A DNA stretch of 64,000 nucleotides from Brachynemurus nebulosus (lineage: Eukaryota; Arthropoda; Insecta; Neuroptera; Myrmeleontidae), in the NCBI GenBank assembly GCA_035578155.1, contig JAPWDM010000014.1, positions 11,821,501-11,885,500 of the forward strand. The letters are read 5' to 3'. Below, in pieces: positions 47,276 through 58,989 of this stretch (the stretch's first letter is position 1; every line of letters begins with the position of its first letter). Made by a program: the position numbers and the translations under genes. Below the pieces are notes generated by a model that did no database searches, had not been told where the DNA came from, and was given only the letters and a program-made list of their open reading frames with translations.

Positions 47276-47880
47276 AAGGGCATAGCCGGGTAAGATAGGG
47301 AAAACGGCCTTTAACGCAAAATTGATTGTTTTTATAGGAAATAATACTTCTTAGCCCTAGATACATTCTTGCCAAATTGCAACCCTCCGAGGCTAATAGT
47401 TTATGAATGCATAAAAAGATAAAAATTTTCAAAACAAATTTTTTGGGACGAAATTACTGAACTGATTTATTTTAGTTTAATAGGTATATATTATGTACCT
47501 ACCTTTGTCAAAGTAATAAAAAAAAAAATTAACGTTATTTTATACTAATTTTTTTTAATCTTTTAATTAAAGTAAATTTTTTTTTGGCACTTACGCGTTA
47601 GCGACACTCACCATTTTTTGTCAATGTCTCTTAAAACTCTATAACATATATTTTTACGGAAAAATTTTAGTTGGTAGAACATAATAATATTTAAATACAA
47701 ATGCATGCCATGTTCGGTACCACATATATTACTAATTATATATAAAAAGGACCATAAAGCAAAGCATCTTCCTTATTTCTAAAACACAGCAGAACTCCAA
47801 GGAATGTAACAAAATGTTCCCTTCCCCCCTGAGTTGCAGTTCTTGAAGTTCCTGTAACGGTTTAAAATATATATATTTTG

Positions 47881-49057
47881 ACTAGGGTAAAAGCCCCGTT
47901 TGTGGAACGCGATCCAATAGAAAAACAGTTTTGACATTTATATCTTAATGAAGTTATTTCTGAAAGAAACGTCTGATAACAAAAATTATTATTAATAGAA
48001 TGATTGTTTTTCAATTTAAATTCATCTCACATTTAATGTTTCTTTACTTAATTAAAGAAATACATATATATATTAAACAATTTTTGCTGAATGTGTCTCT
48101 TTTGCGTTTGATCAATGCTTATTTATCGAAACACATGCCTTATAAATTTCAACATTTTCCAGTTAATTTTCGAAGTTAGCGCAATAAAACTATACAAATA
48201 ATTTTTATTAGTCCAGTTAAGAGATTATAAGAGCTAAATCATCTTTTTATTCGGTTTAAATGTAATTTATATATATGTGTATTTCTTTCAGTACACAATA
48301 TAACCTCTGTATTTAACTAAAATCATGTACGTAAAATAACTAAAAATTTATATTATAAATAGTTTTAATTTCTTTTTGAGTCTAAAATATTTACTTACTG
48401 CTTTAAAATCGTAAAATTTTTAATATTTTTTTTATTTCGGAGCGTATCGTCAATTGATAAATAAAAAAATATTGATTTAAAGTTGCAAAATTTTATTAAT
48501 AATGAAAAATTGTCGCCATTTTGATAAGTTAGTTTAGAAGGTTTAGAATTGATTAGAACTTTACCAAAATACATAGATGGCGAAACAAAATATAGTATTT
48601 TTCTGTGGTATTTTGGTATATTCTGTGATTTTGGTCGTTTATTTTATCGAATATTTAAACCATTCTATATTTTTTAATTTGACATTCTATTTACTACTAG
48701 ATGTCACTCTATGTCATAGAGTGAAAAGATGGCAAAATATGTATGTGAATGGTATGTAATGTATCTCATGTTGTACATACGTGTTCTTTTTTAGGTGTCA
48801 ATGTGCTGATTTTTTAAAGGGTGTTAATATATTCTGTCTGTTTTTTTATAGATGTCAACAAATTATAAAACAAAACATTAATAAATCAAAATTTTTGGGT
48901 TATATTTTCTTAAAAACATATTCATTGGATTAAAAAAACTTGGTTTCATGCTTATTAAGAAAAAAAAAAGGGTGTTTAATTCATTTATTAATTTTTGTAA
49001 GCAAGTTTGATGAAATACCTAAAAATAGTGTTCCACAATCGGGGCTTTTACCCTAGT
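47881..49057. mobile_element. TIR element nested in the fold-back, ACTAGGGTAAAAGCC family
   Basis: ACTAGGGTAAAAGCCCCGTT and the inverse of the right end (ACTAGGGTAAAAGCCCCGAT) are TIRs of about 29 bases (GTGGAAC also shared). A second, internally deleted and 5'-truncated copy is at 53277-53798. A 60-codon frame inside (48577) is interrupted in the other copy. Because it sits between the arms of the larger element, it inserted later. Confidence 0.8.
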
Positions 49058-50145
49058 TATAAAAAATATGTGTTAAAAAATAATTTTCAAGGTTAATTTT
49101 ACTATGAATCTGAATATTTGAACAAAATCAATAAAATTATCCCAGCATACTTACTAATTAAAATTACATCTAACTCAACAAAAATTATTAGTTTTAGAAA
49201 CTTATTTCCATAAAGATAATAATAATAACAATAATACCTATTATATATTATATTGCTTTAATAATAATAAACATTAACTTATAAAATTGCAACAAAATAC
49301 TTCAACAATGTCTAGTAATAACAACAGTCCGGCTAAAGCCTGTTGTAGCTATAAAAATATGTAGGTAAATTACATGCACATATTACTAACTTGAAGATAT
49401 ACCTCTTTTCAGATAAAATTGATCATGAGTTTTCGTTAAAAAATTAAATAATTCTTATATTCGAAATAAATCGATCTTCTATTCTTTTCTAAAAATAAAC
49501 TGCAAATTTAAAACTTACATAAATGCAATAATAAAAGAGATAAAGCCAAGAAAACGGAAATTATTTAAATTCAAAGTTACGAAGCATGGTTAAATTTAAC
49601 TGAAATAGACCATACATGAACCGCTTATGACAAGTAAATGATCTGAACATACGCATATATTTAAGAAAGTAGTGTACAGGTGTACACAATACGTAGCTCG
49701 CCCCTCTCACTTGATGTTTTTGTTGCACTTCTTGGAGTGTGCAGAAAGTGGATTTTTTCTGTAATATAATGACATACGCTCATAACTACGACAAACAAGT
49801 TTAGACAAACGTCTAGCTCTATCTATCGTTTGTCTTCTTTTGTTAACACGATGACGGGTCATGACGAATTATGACGAAATGACCAACTGGTATACTGCTT
49901 TGACAGCTACTATACTTTGTTTGAAATTGTTGATTTCGTAAGACATGGTGTAGGTATGAACTAGCAAAGTTTCACTTGACGTCTTACAAAAGAAAAAACT
50001 CTAATAAAAGAGAAATGAATGTCTATTTTGTTTTATTAATAAAAAAAAGACAAACGGCAGGTAATGTTGGACTTTTGTAAATTTAAACTCGTTTATCCTA
50101 GTTATAAAGGTATGTAATTATATTATTATAGAAATAGGGTAGATA
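49058..50145. other. Interior of the fold-back element, nothing recognised
   Basis: AT-rich. GTCTAGCTCTATCTATCG and GACGGGTCATGACGAATTAT stand out slightly but give no supported frame. Confidence 0.45.
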
Positions 50146-50632
50146 TTTTACTTTATGGTCCTTTTTATACATAAGTAATATATGTAATACCGACATGGCA
50201 TGCATTTGTATTTAAATATTATTATATTCTACCAGCTAAAATCTTTCCATAAAAATATGTTATAGAGTACTAAGAGAGATATTATTGAACAAAAAATGGT
50301 GGGTGTCACTAACGCGTCTGCAAAAAAAATTTACTTAAATTAAAAAATTTTAAAAAATTAGTATAATAAAGGGATATAACGTTAATTTTTTTTTTATCTT
50401 GCTTAAGGTGGGTACACAATATGTATTTAACTCAAATAAATCGGCTCAGTATTTTCGTCAAAAAAAAATTTTTTTCGAAAATTTTTGTCCTTTTGTGTAT
50501 TCATAAACTATTAGCCTCGGAGGGTTGAAATTTGGCAGGAATGTATCTGGGGCTAATAAGTGTTATTTCCTATAAAAACAATCAATTTTGCGTCAAGAGC
50601 CGGTTTCCCTATCGTACCCGGCTATGCCCTTT

Positions 50633-50939
50633 CTGCTTAAAGATTTACCCTAGTTAAGATACACAAACTTAAGAAAGACATCTTCTAATTACCAAATGAT
50701 ATTCAACTTTAGTGTTCAAGAACCTCTCTTTAATATATTATCAATTGTTAAATATCTTATTTAAATAAAGTACATATTCTGCTTATAGTATCGCACATAC
50801 AACGCAAAGTTTATCACCGAAGCAACCAAAACTTCGATCATTGGAACTAAAACGCAAATATCGAAGTTGCTTAAAAGTTTCCAACGTCGAGGAGTTTGTT
50901 ATTTTCGATGACATTTAATGTGGTTTTGTAAATTTTCAG
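50633..50939. other. No feature apart from a splice-acceptor-like end
   Basis: ACCCTAGTTA at 50649 resembles the terminus of the 47881 family. The stretch ends in TTTTGTAAATTTTCAG, a good acceptor for the candidate exon that follows. Confidence 0.35.
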
Positions 50940-51127
50940 ACTCAAAGGACACCCGAGTTAGTCTAGTGGTCAACGACCAGCTAACCACCATGAAGTTGTT
51001 CTGCCGTACATTAACCAAAGATGATATATACCTACTGGAAATATTAATGGGCACGAATAAATGTGCGTCTTTCGAAATCAAATGTGCAGTGACCAATTAC
51101 TGCTGGAACATTTATTTATTGTGTGAA
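50940..51127 (+). CDS. Candidate internal exon of an unidentified gene
   Basis: A GC-richer open block of 188 bases lies between an acceptor (AAATTTTCAG) and a donor (GAA then GTAGGT). It encodes 62 codons plus two leading bases. Visible stretches include LTTMKLFCRTLTKDDIYLLE and TNKCASFEIKCAVTNYCWN. It ends in phase 0, and the next candidate block (51338) begins in phase 0 after a TTTTTCAG acceptor, leaving a 210-base intron. I do not recognise the protein. A caution: GAGTTAGTCTAGTGGTCAAC near its start resembles a tRNA A box and the segment at 45466, so part could be SINE-derived. Confidence 0.3.
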
Positions 51128-51337
51128 GTAGGTTTAAATTGGAGGTATAAGTTTATGAATTACAATTTTGGTGTTTATCTTTTGGTAAAACCAAAACTTG
51201 AACGTACCACACAGAACGCTTGCACCCTTTGATATAGAATTTTAAATTGAGTTAATAGTAAAACTTTTACCCGTGTAAACGACCACGAACAAAAAGATTG
51301 ATTTAGGCTTATAACTTTTTTAGTATTGATTTTTCAG

Positions 51338-51492
51338 ATGCACATAATCAAATTAATTACAAGGAGTGATAGAGAAATTGTTCTGAAGAATGTGCCCGAC
51401 AACACTGCTAGTTCCGAAAACAATTACACCGACTTCTCTTTAACGGGACGACAATACACAAACTTCGTCGGTTTAGACAATTCATATATATG
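51338..51492 (+). CDS. Candidate second exon of the same unidentified gene
   Basis: It starts at ATG directly after GATTTTTCAG, in the frame left by the block at 50940. It reads ITRSDREIVLKNVPDN, then SSENNYTDFSLTGRQYTNFV, and has higher G+C than its flanks. The 3' end is uncertain: GTGTTT at 51493 is a weak donor, and the frame stays open to a TAA at 51521. No family recognised. Confidence 0.25.
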
Positions 51493-51798
51493 GTGTTTCT
51501 CTATACAATTCATTTTTATATAAAAGTTAAAGTAGTTTTGTTAAAATAAATTTCTAAAGAATATTTTCTAGCTACGTAATATTTACATCTAATTGTAAGC
51601 TTGGAAATTATACATTCATATGTGTATTAATAATTTTTATTATTGTTATAATCATATACTTATATTAACTTTCAAAATAATCGCCTGTATATGTTAAATA
51701 TTGAAAATTTGTTTACATAAAAATATTGTTTATTTTAAAAATATTCTCACGAAGACTGTATATGTGAACACAAACATATAAACACCATTCCCTTGAAG

Positions 51799-51996
51799 AA
51801 TGTCCGCTTAAAGGAAAAGTCGTGTATATCGTGTGATGTACTATCCCGAAAGAATCTATCAAGGACCGGGATAAACGAGTTCAAACAAGGACAGATCCCC
51901 AAATCCTCATATGTTGCAGGGAAAACAGGATATATGGACACCCTTGTTACAATAAAAGTAGGAAAGGACTATGAATTTGGCCTGCTTTTAGAATGA
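51799..51996 (+). CDS. Candidate terminal exon of the unidentified gene
   Basis: An open block ends in TGA (51994-51996), with AATAAA at 52090. It reads KEKSCISCDVLSRKN, then INEFKQGQIPKSSYVAGKTG, then YMDTLVTIKVGKDYEFGLLL. Codon content looks protein-like, but the acceptor (CCCTTGAAG) is poor and the phase does not clearly match the previous block. The start is therefore provisional. A fragment of a transposon protein is an equal alternative. Confidence 0.22.
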   Translation, partial: NVRLKEKSCISCDVLSRKNLSRTGINEFKQGQIPKSSYVAGKTGYMDTLVTIKVGKDYEFGLLLE

Positions 51997-52184
51997 TCAT
52001 AATTAGAGTTATGCCTTTTAAATTATAAGGGAACAGACTTTTTCAAATGAGTTTTTAAACCTTCGTTAAATGTTTAGGGCAAAGATTGTAATAAATTTCG
52101 TAAGTCTCAGCACTTGATTTGCCTATCTTCACAGAGTAGATAAGTTGTTCAAGTAAGGCAGAAAAGTCGATATTTACGACTGCT

Positions 52185-52646
52185 TATATTGTGTGAGTTT
52201 TTTGAGAGTTGCCATTTTGATTACAGCCAAACCGTTGATTTAATCGAAAAATTGTTTAAATAAGAGTTGTAGATATCGACGGGGGCAACCGATTGCTATA
52301 GTCAGGAGCTTTATAGCTCTTATGGTTTTCGAGCTATGATACAAACGTATAAATTTTTAAATGGGTCTACCTATTAATTTTTCGATAAAACTGATCTAAT
52401 GCATTAATTAACAACATAAATGAGCAAAAAAAATTTTTTTCCCAAGTTTAAATTTTTTAATTTTTTTTAATTTATCGGTTAGGCGGTAAAAATATGCATA
52501 GGTACTTGAGGCTACTTCAACCGATAGTGTTCTGGTTGGTTAAATTTCCATTACATCCAAGGAAAGAACCTTTTCCAGTACCATTTCTATCATACAAATT
52601 TGGTTGTAATATAAATGGCAACTCTCAAAAAACTCACATAATATAT
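52185..52646. mobile_element. MITE, GTGAGTTTTTTGAGAG family copy B
   Basis: It is the opposite-orientation copy of 41274-41729, with the same TIRs and interior blocks (CAGGAGCTTTATAGC, TGCATTAATTAACAACATAA, GAGGCTACTTCAACC). The open frame at 52494 reads through it and is not conserved in the other copy. Confidence 0.85.
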
Positions 52647-53276
52647 TGTTTTTGGAATTTTGTTGCATTCAGTTGTTTTCTTTCTTCATTTGCGCACGTA
52701 AACATTGAAGTTATTCTTGTCGAAGTATCTGTGAGTAGTGTCAGACGTGAACGTATATAATTAATAAACCTATATTATCTAACAGTAATGGTTTCGGTAA
52801 AGTAAATTTATATAATCTGTAAAGATAATGATATTATTCACTCCATTGTATGGACTTTGTTTGTTGTTGGTTACCTGTAATAATTAGTTGTAAAATTTTC
52901 TGTTCTGTTTTGTATTTTCACATAAACGAATTTAACTAGGTATAGACGGATATGAACACGAATTTAGCAATTTTAACAACAAAGTCTAACTGATCCGTAG
53001 AAAATATAGTTTTTAGATTTAAACTTTTGCTTTTTTGTATATTTTTTATGTAAAATGTTATTGACTAAAGAAATAAATAAAGGTTTAAGGTATTTTAATT
53101 TAGATTAAGGAATTTTTAAAAGGTTTATTAAAGTTTAAAGAATATACATATTTTGGAATATTTTCTTTTTTTTTTTAATTTTTTGTCTACCTTAAGTTTG
53201 AAATTCATATTTTTTTTACTTTTCCCAAAATTTTCTCATTTTTAACACCTCAACCTAACATTATTCTTTTTTTTTT
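52647..53276. other. No feature recognised
   Basis: AT-rich with T runs near 53167-53185 and 53267-53277. Confidence 0.5.
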
Positions 53277-53798
53277 AATGAAGTTATTTCTGAGAGAAAC
53301 CTCTGACAACAAAAATTATTATTAATTGAATGATTATTTTTCAACTTAAATTCACCTGGTATTTAATGTTTCCTTACTTAATTAAAGAGATACAGATATT
53401 TTATATATTAAACAATTTTTGTTGAATACAGTATTTTGATCCTTAATTTACGTCTAATACTTAAACCATTCTATGTTTCCTACTTTGACGTCTAGATGTT
53501 ACTCTATGTGTCATATTACTCATATTACACGTCTGTTTGTATATCGGTTCCCAACTTCTAGTGTCATTAATATTTCTCTGTTTGGATATAAATGTCGACA
53601 TTTTGTAAAAGAAAAACATTAATAAATACAAATTTTGGGTGGTATTTTTTCTAAGAACATACTCATTGGATTAAAAAACTTTCTTTCATGCTTATTAAGG
53701 AAAAAAATGGGTGTTTAATTTATTTGTCAATTTTTATTAGCCAGTTTAATTACACACCTAAAAATAGTGTTCCGGTATAGAGGCTTTTACGTTAGTTA
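53277..53798 (+). mobile_element. Deleted copy of the ACTAGGGTAAAAGCC element
   Basis: 53277-53455 matches 47949-48115 and 53456-53798 matches 48650-49057, ending AGAGGCTTTTACGTTAG. About 500 interior bases and the 5' TIR are missing. The deletion shows that the middle of the full copy is dispensable. Confidence 0.8.
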
Positions 53799-53869
53799 GA
53801 TTTTGCATATAAATAAATAAGACCTTAAAACTTTGTGGCATCAAAAATCGGCCCTTTAATTTTTGGTCA

Positions 53870-53919
53870 TTTGGTTTTTTCCAATCTGCGATACGAACGG
53901 AAAAGGTTGGAAAACATTG
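53870..53919 (-). mobile_element. hAT-type terminus, minus strand
   Basis: On the minus strand it reads CAATGTTTTCCAACCTTTTC, then GTTCGTATCGCAGATTGG, close to hAT ends like that at 38930 (CAGTGTTTTTCAACC). The rest of the element is not readable. Confidence 0.5.
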
Positions 53920-54470
53920 GTCTACGTCACTTCTAGGCTGTTATTTATACACCTAATACATAAAGACATAGAACAATTAGTAGAATTACAAAAAGAAGGT
54001 TGCTTTCTACTACAACAAAAAATTTATGCGGTTAATTAAGACAGTAAATAGTTTACCGCAAACCACGCGGCAAAACGTTAGGTAAGTATAAATACAAAAA
54101 GTATGCGTTGTGTATTCACACATGTGCCTATCTAATACGTGTATAAATATCACCGCTAATGATGGTGGAATTAAAAGAAAAAGCCTGGTGAATGTATAAG
54201 TATTCTGTATATACTTATATAACTATTTAATTATGTCGTTTCAGTAATATTTTTAAGTTCAGTAACAAAATAACTGTAACGTCGGTGTAATAAATCGATT
54301 TCAGATACCTAATTGTGCGTTATAGCTAAATATTATGAACATAGGGAATATGGAATATAAAATACTAGCGGTATAACAACCCGATGGGACTTACCACCGG
54401 CCACATATCAGGATGTCAGTCAGTGTTAAAGATTTATTAAAATAAGATATTATTTGTTTTAATAGACATA
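53920..54470. other. No gene; repeat tail at the end
   Basis: CAGTCAGTGTTAAAGATTTA at about 54418 recurs at about 55087. The stretch 54380-54440 may be the 3' tail of the dispersed repeat at 54940. Nothing else is visible. Confidence 0.4.
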
Positions 54471-54903
54471 GGGCCAGTATTATAAAAGACAACTAACTAA
54501 ATTTGTGAACTAAATCAATTTTATTCACAGATGTCAGTATTATAAAACTGAAATAAATTAAGTAGACAACTAAATTTTAGTTGACAGAAAATCTACCGAC
54601 TAAATTTTATTCGGAGATTAATTTGACAGTTCTGAAAGATTTTTACAAACATTAATTATGTTTTACTTATACATATTAAACAGGTTTTATATACATTGTA
54701 ATACAAATTAGAGGTACAGAATTAATTTTTATATTATATATATGGAAATTAAAACATATTTGTAACATATTATAGGTTAATCTACTACTAAAAAATTTAA
54801 TCATGAGATACGTTTATAATACTGAACCAATATTTAGTTCACAACTATTTTTATTCGTAGAATAGTTATTCGTTGATTTAGTTGTCCTTTATAATACTAG
54901 GCC
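54471..54903. mobile_element. PIF/Harbinger-type MITE with ATA target duplication
   Basis: GGGCCAGTATTATAAAAGAC and the inverse of the right end (GGCCTAGTATTATAAAGGAC) are inverted, flanked by ATA on both sides (54468-54470 and 54904-54906). AGTATTATAAA also occurs internally near 54536. No protein is encoded. Confidence 0.8.
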
Positions 54904-54939
54904 ATAGTAATATATTTTTATATATCTCTAACTTCAAAA

Positions 54940-55112
54940 ATGACGAATTTCCGTACAAATTTTCATCCCGTATTTAACCCACTTAGAGGACATATTTTCA
55001 AAAATCCTTTGTTAGTGCTAACCTACGTTTCATAGAGAAATCCTATGTAAAGTTTCATTCTTCTAAACCCAATGGTTGTGCATTGTCTGCCAGTCAGTGT
55101 TAGAGATTTATT
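54940..55112 (+). repeat. LINE-like dispersed repeat tail
   Basis: TTTTCATCCCGTATTTAACC, a CAAAAATCCTTTGTTAGTGC block, then GTAAAGTTTCATTCTTCTAA and CCAGTCAGTGTTAGAGATTT follow the wording of 3' ends of dispersed LINE-derived repeats in insects. A second tail lies at about 54414. Assignment is by memory of typical phrases. Confidence 0.4.
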
Positions 55113-55795
55113 AAGTAGATATGGAAATAGGTATTCTGGAAATTTTGAACTTAAGCCTGTACGAATAAGAATAACTAATACGAGTGTGAACAGTTACAAA
55201 ACGCCACTTGCTGTTTGTAATTGTATTTTTTTTTTATATCGTATACTCGTATTTACCCGAGGTTTCGTCCATGTGATATTTGAAATTATGTCATCAAACT
55301 AAATATGTCATTTTCCCGCAAGAGTAAACTATTTTCCAAGGGTAAAACGGTAACCCTCTCTGTATCCTCAAATTATCTCCCTGTCAAGTTCTAAGTCGAT
55401 TGATTAAGCAGTTACAGCGTGAAAACAAGGCAAACAAAGAAATAAACTCAATTTCGCAATTATATACACTCCAATATAACGAATCGTTTTTAGATGTTTT
55501 TTTTTTTATTTATTCATTTATTATTACAGCCAAAGATATGAACCTATTAATCAAGATATTTATCCTCACAAGCTATGATTTTTTATCTCAATTTTCTGGT
55601 ACGGATAAAAAGCTTTGTCTTCTTAAAAAATTCGTCCGATACTGATCTTTTAAACTTCTTTGTAATTAGAGTAGGCAAAGGGAAATGATCTAATGATACT
55701 TGGAGCACGTGTTCAGGGGGTTTCATAACATAGAGACTTCTATCGCATAAGTTTTGACCCCTTAGTTAACGGTTTTCTTCAGATTTGATCCCTTA
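55113..55795. other. No feature recognised
   Basis: Small frames at 55072 and 55400 show no recognisable motifs. Confidence 0.5.
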
Positions 55796-56600
55796 CACGG
55801 AGAGAAAATTCCTATAAAAATTACTGTGCTCAGCACTATAATCGACGTGTAAAAGGCGAACATATTCAATTCTGTAAGGTAAAAATATAAAGATTATAAT
55901 TAATCATAAAAAATTTAAAGGATGGAATGTTCTTTTCGTAATATTATCTCCGTAAAATTTGTAAAACAGCACAGTAAAAAGTTCCATTACCGACAAAAAA
56001 ATAATTTTTAATTGTTTTTATTAAAAAAATTAACATGCTAACATGCTAATGATAGAAAGAAAAAAAATAGAAAGAAGTTTGGTTGTGTTGGGAACGCTGT
56101 AATGAAATGTACCTCACTTAGCGAGTTACATGCGAACCATAGGGGTGGACTGTGGAAGAAACTTTGTCAGACAGTTCACACCAAGCACCTTGATTTATCA
56201 GACTGTGTTACAAGCAGCTAGCACAGCTAGTAGTCAGTTTCTTTTACACACTCTTAGGACGATGTCATCGTTCAATTCATCTTTTTGTTATTTAACTATC
56301 TTTAGTATATGTATTAGAAAATATTGTTGGCAATCATTTTTGTATACATGTTTTTACAGGTATAGTGCAACCAACATAAGGTCGCAAGTCAGATGCGCAA
56401 ATGAAAGAGTACGACAACAAGAATTAAACTATAATATATATGCATAAGAGTGTGATAAAAGTTGTGTTAGCACCACATTAAATTTTACCATGCTAGCACA
56501 TATTTTTTATTTTGGTCGTCGATCGCGCACGGATTATAGGGGAGCATGGTAATTTTTCTGAATTTTTCTCTACAAAAATTATAGGATTTTTCCCTCCGTG
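55796..56600. mobile_element. TA-flanked TIR element, CACGGAG family copy B
   Basis: It starts CACGGAGAGAAAATTCCTAT, ends TTTTTCCCTCCGTG and has TA on both sides. Its interior parallels copy A (30327-31174) with scattered indels. Its 105-codon frame (56130) lies in a different reading of the shared sequence from the frame in copy A, so neither is a conserved protein. Confidence 0.85.
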
Positions 56601-57023
56601 TACAATAAGCCTCCTCTTTCAAACGAAAAATGCCGAGAGATCTCTTAAAAGAAATCTGGCCCTGAATGTATCGACCGATCGGGAAAATTAAATTGAACGA
56701 GACCTGAAGTTTTGAAGTTGTTAATTCTTTGAAAAGTTGATGATATTAATAGTAAATTGATATGATTATAGTTTTCGGAAATATCCACGGCAAAATCTAT
56801 TAAATTTGTTATTAAGGTACAATCACAGTGTAGAATTTTGCAAAAATTAATTATTGTGGGCGATATTATCTTAAAGTACATACAGTTATGCATATTCTCT
56901 CAAAATTTAAAATTAAAATTCGAATTACTACGGTCGCTATGACCACGAACCAGTGGATTCAGTCTAAATTTTTGTGTTGTTAAATAGTGGAATGAATCGT
57001 AAAAAAAATTCATCCCCATTCCC
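56601..57023. other. No feature recognised
   Basis: AT-rich sequence without visible structure. Confidence 0.5.
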
Positions 57024-57416
57024 CCTAGTGATGAGCAAAATTAGTCTTGGTCTTGCATTTTTTGCAAGACCAAGACTATGTATACCAAGAGCAAGACCAA
57101 GACCAAGACTATAAGTATGGCTGCAAGACCAATACCAAGACTCAAGAGAGCAAAATCAAGACAAAAGCAAGACTCTTGCTAAACTATTTAAATAATTTGA
57201 AAGTATAATTAATACCATAAAGAGAGAAAATTCTGATTTTAGAAGGAAAAAATTCGCTAATAAAAAATGCAAGAAAGTGCAAGATTTTTTAGCAATACCA
57301 AGACCAAGACCAAGACTCGAACTGCTCTAGGAAGACCAAGACCAAGATTCTTAATGCAAGACCAAGACCAAGACTTGGCAGTCTTGGTCTTGGTCTTGCA
57401 TCTGCTTATCACTAGG
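57024..57416. mobile_element. hAT-like MITE filled with AAGACC hexamers
   Basis: CCTAGTGATGAGCA and its inverse TGCTTATCACTAGG close the element. ATTCCC follows or precedes each end, hinting at an 8-bp duplication with two mismatches. Both subterminal halves are made of CAAGAC/AAGACC hexamers (CTTGGTCTTGG on the other side), so the whole can fold on itself. The frame at 57267 (runs of TK, PRP and QD) is hexamer read-through. Confidence 0.7.
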
Positions 57417-57861
57417 AAATTCCCCCATCCTATCCATACGAAAAAAATTGCGAAAACTGACTATTTTTCGGCCGATCACACTGTGATGGTACCTTAAGTT
57501 AACAAGTATATTTGTACAAAAACGCATATTTAGTAGCTAATATTATCACGATATATACGCACCAAAATTAATTCATGCGAAGTCGATGGCACTGTTATAA
57601 CATTCTAATCAAGTATGTTAATCGTGATGAAACAAATTTTTCCAAGGATTCACGTGCAGTAATTGAACCATTTACATTACTCTTATTCATTTGTTGAATT
57701 CAAATATTTTATAATTACATTTGATGATTATATAACTCACTGACACACATCCAGTATATGCTACGTATGTTATTGAATGAAAAAATAAGGAAAAAAAAAT
57801 CAGTTTGTTAGGTGAATAAACTGCGGAATGAAAAAAATGAAAAACTTTCTGCGGCTTTTTT
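57417..57861. other. No feature recognised
   Basis: AT-rich sequence up to the HINE-like 3' end. Confidence 0.5.
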
Positions 57862-57984
57862 TTAGCGAATTTCGAAAACTCGAAATTCAGCTATTACAGT
57901 AGGTGTCATGACGCAATCTGAGTCCGGGACTATGGCAGAAATCTGTTTTGAGGTCCCTAGAATACGAAAATGATATTCACTAAA

Positions 57985-57988
<4 letters not shown>

Positions 57989-58047
<59 letters not shown>
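57989..58047. repeat. (AT)n microsatellite
   Basis: Counterpart of the run at 3157, longer in this copy. Confidence 0.97.
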
Positions 58048-58052
<5 letters not shown>

Positions 58053-58989
58053 GTGTTCCCACGATAACTCTCGAACGAAACGTCTAACGCTTATGAAATT
58101 TTGTGTGCGGACTGGATTCTGAATTGGCTTGGCTAAGTTCGTTAGCCAGACACGTCGGATGCCCAGAAGTAGGTTTTCTGGCCATTTTTTATCATTCGAT
58201 CCTATCATAAGGCAGTTCGATTTTTACATCGTTGAAAAGGAAAAAAAAAATTATGAAGAAAATATTCTTATAATTTTCTTTCTATTTTAAGTATTTTTCG
58301 AGAAAATGTAAATTTTGTAATTTATATTTATATCTCAGCTCTTTATGAAGTATAAAATATTTCACTTTTTTATTAAAGAATTTTGTGAGAACAAGTGAAA
58401 ACTATTTACATATATGTGTTATAACACACATACATGTATAGAGTTTTGTTTCTCATTTATTGCATTATAATTGGCATGGTTCTATCCCATGTTAAAAAAT
58501 GTAAATTAAACAGATTTTCTAAGCTAATGTAATGAAGAATTTTTTTTTTTTTTTTATTGAATTTTTAAGTAAACAAGAAATTGAAGATTATGTTATGATA
58601 TAAATATTATTAAATATATGAAACAAAACAAAATATGTACAATGTACATATGTATGTACGGAAAAATATTTTGAATCGATTTTGAAAATTTTTTCACTAA
58701 TAATTAATAATGTTAAAAAATTAAACCATTTCAAATGGATTTAAGGTATTTTATGTGAGGTCAAGGTTTTTGGGACCTAAAAAGGCCAGAAATTAATTAA
58801 CCAATCGATTTTAAAAATTTTTTCACAGTTAGTAAGTTAAAGTATTTGAATTAATTAATTAAATGATGTCCGCAAGAAGCTTACGGACTGCCATAAGTTA
58901 TATGAGATCCTTAGAACCCTTTTCTTACTGTTAGAGTATTAGACTTGTATGAGTTTCGCCAGGATTTACTGATCCCATAATTGTAAAAA

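Larger units (their letters stand above)
47276..50632. mobile_element. 3.4-kb fold-back element with arms of about 490 bases
   Basis: The left arm 47276-47762 and right arm 50146-50632 are inverted copies. They begin AAGGGCATAGCCGGGTAAGA and include CAACCCTCCGAGGCTAATAG, TAACGTTAT and GCATGCCATGT-type blocks. Arm similarity is high but clearly imperfect. The central part holds a separate TIR element (47881-49057). No transposase frame survives, so this is a fold-back or internally deleted DNA transposon. Its class is unknown. Confidence 0.85.

Noticed and set aside
52494..52760. 88-codon frame
   Set aside because: It lies mostly in MITE copy B and is not conserved in copy A.
57267..57497. 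Frame with TK, PRP and QD repeats
   Set aside because: Hexamer read-through in the hAT-like MITE.
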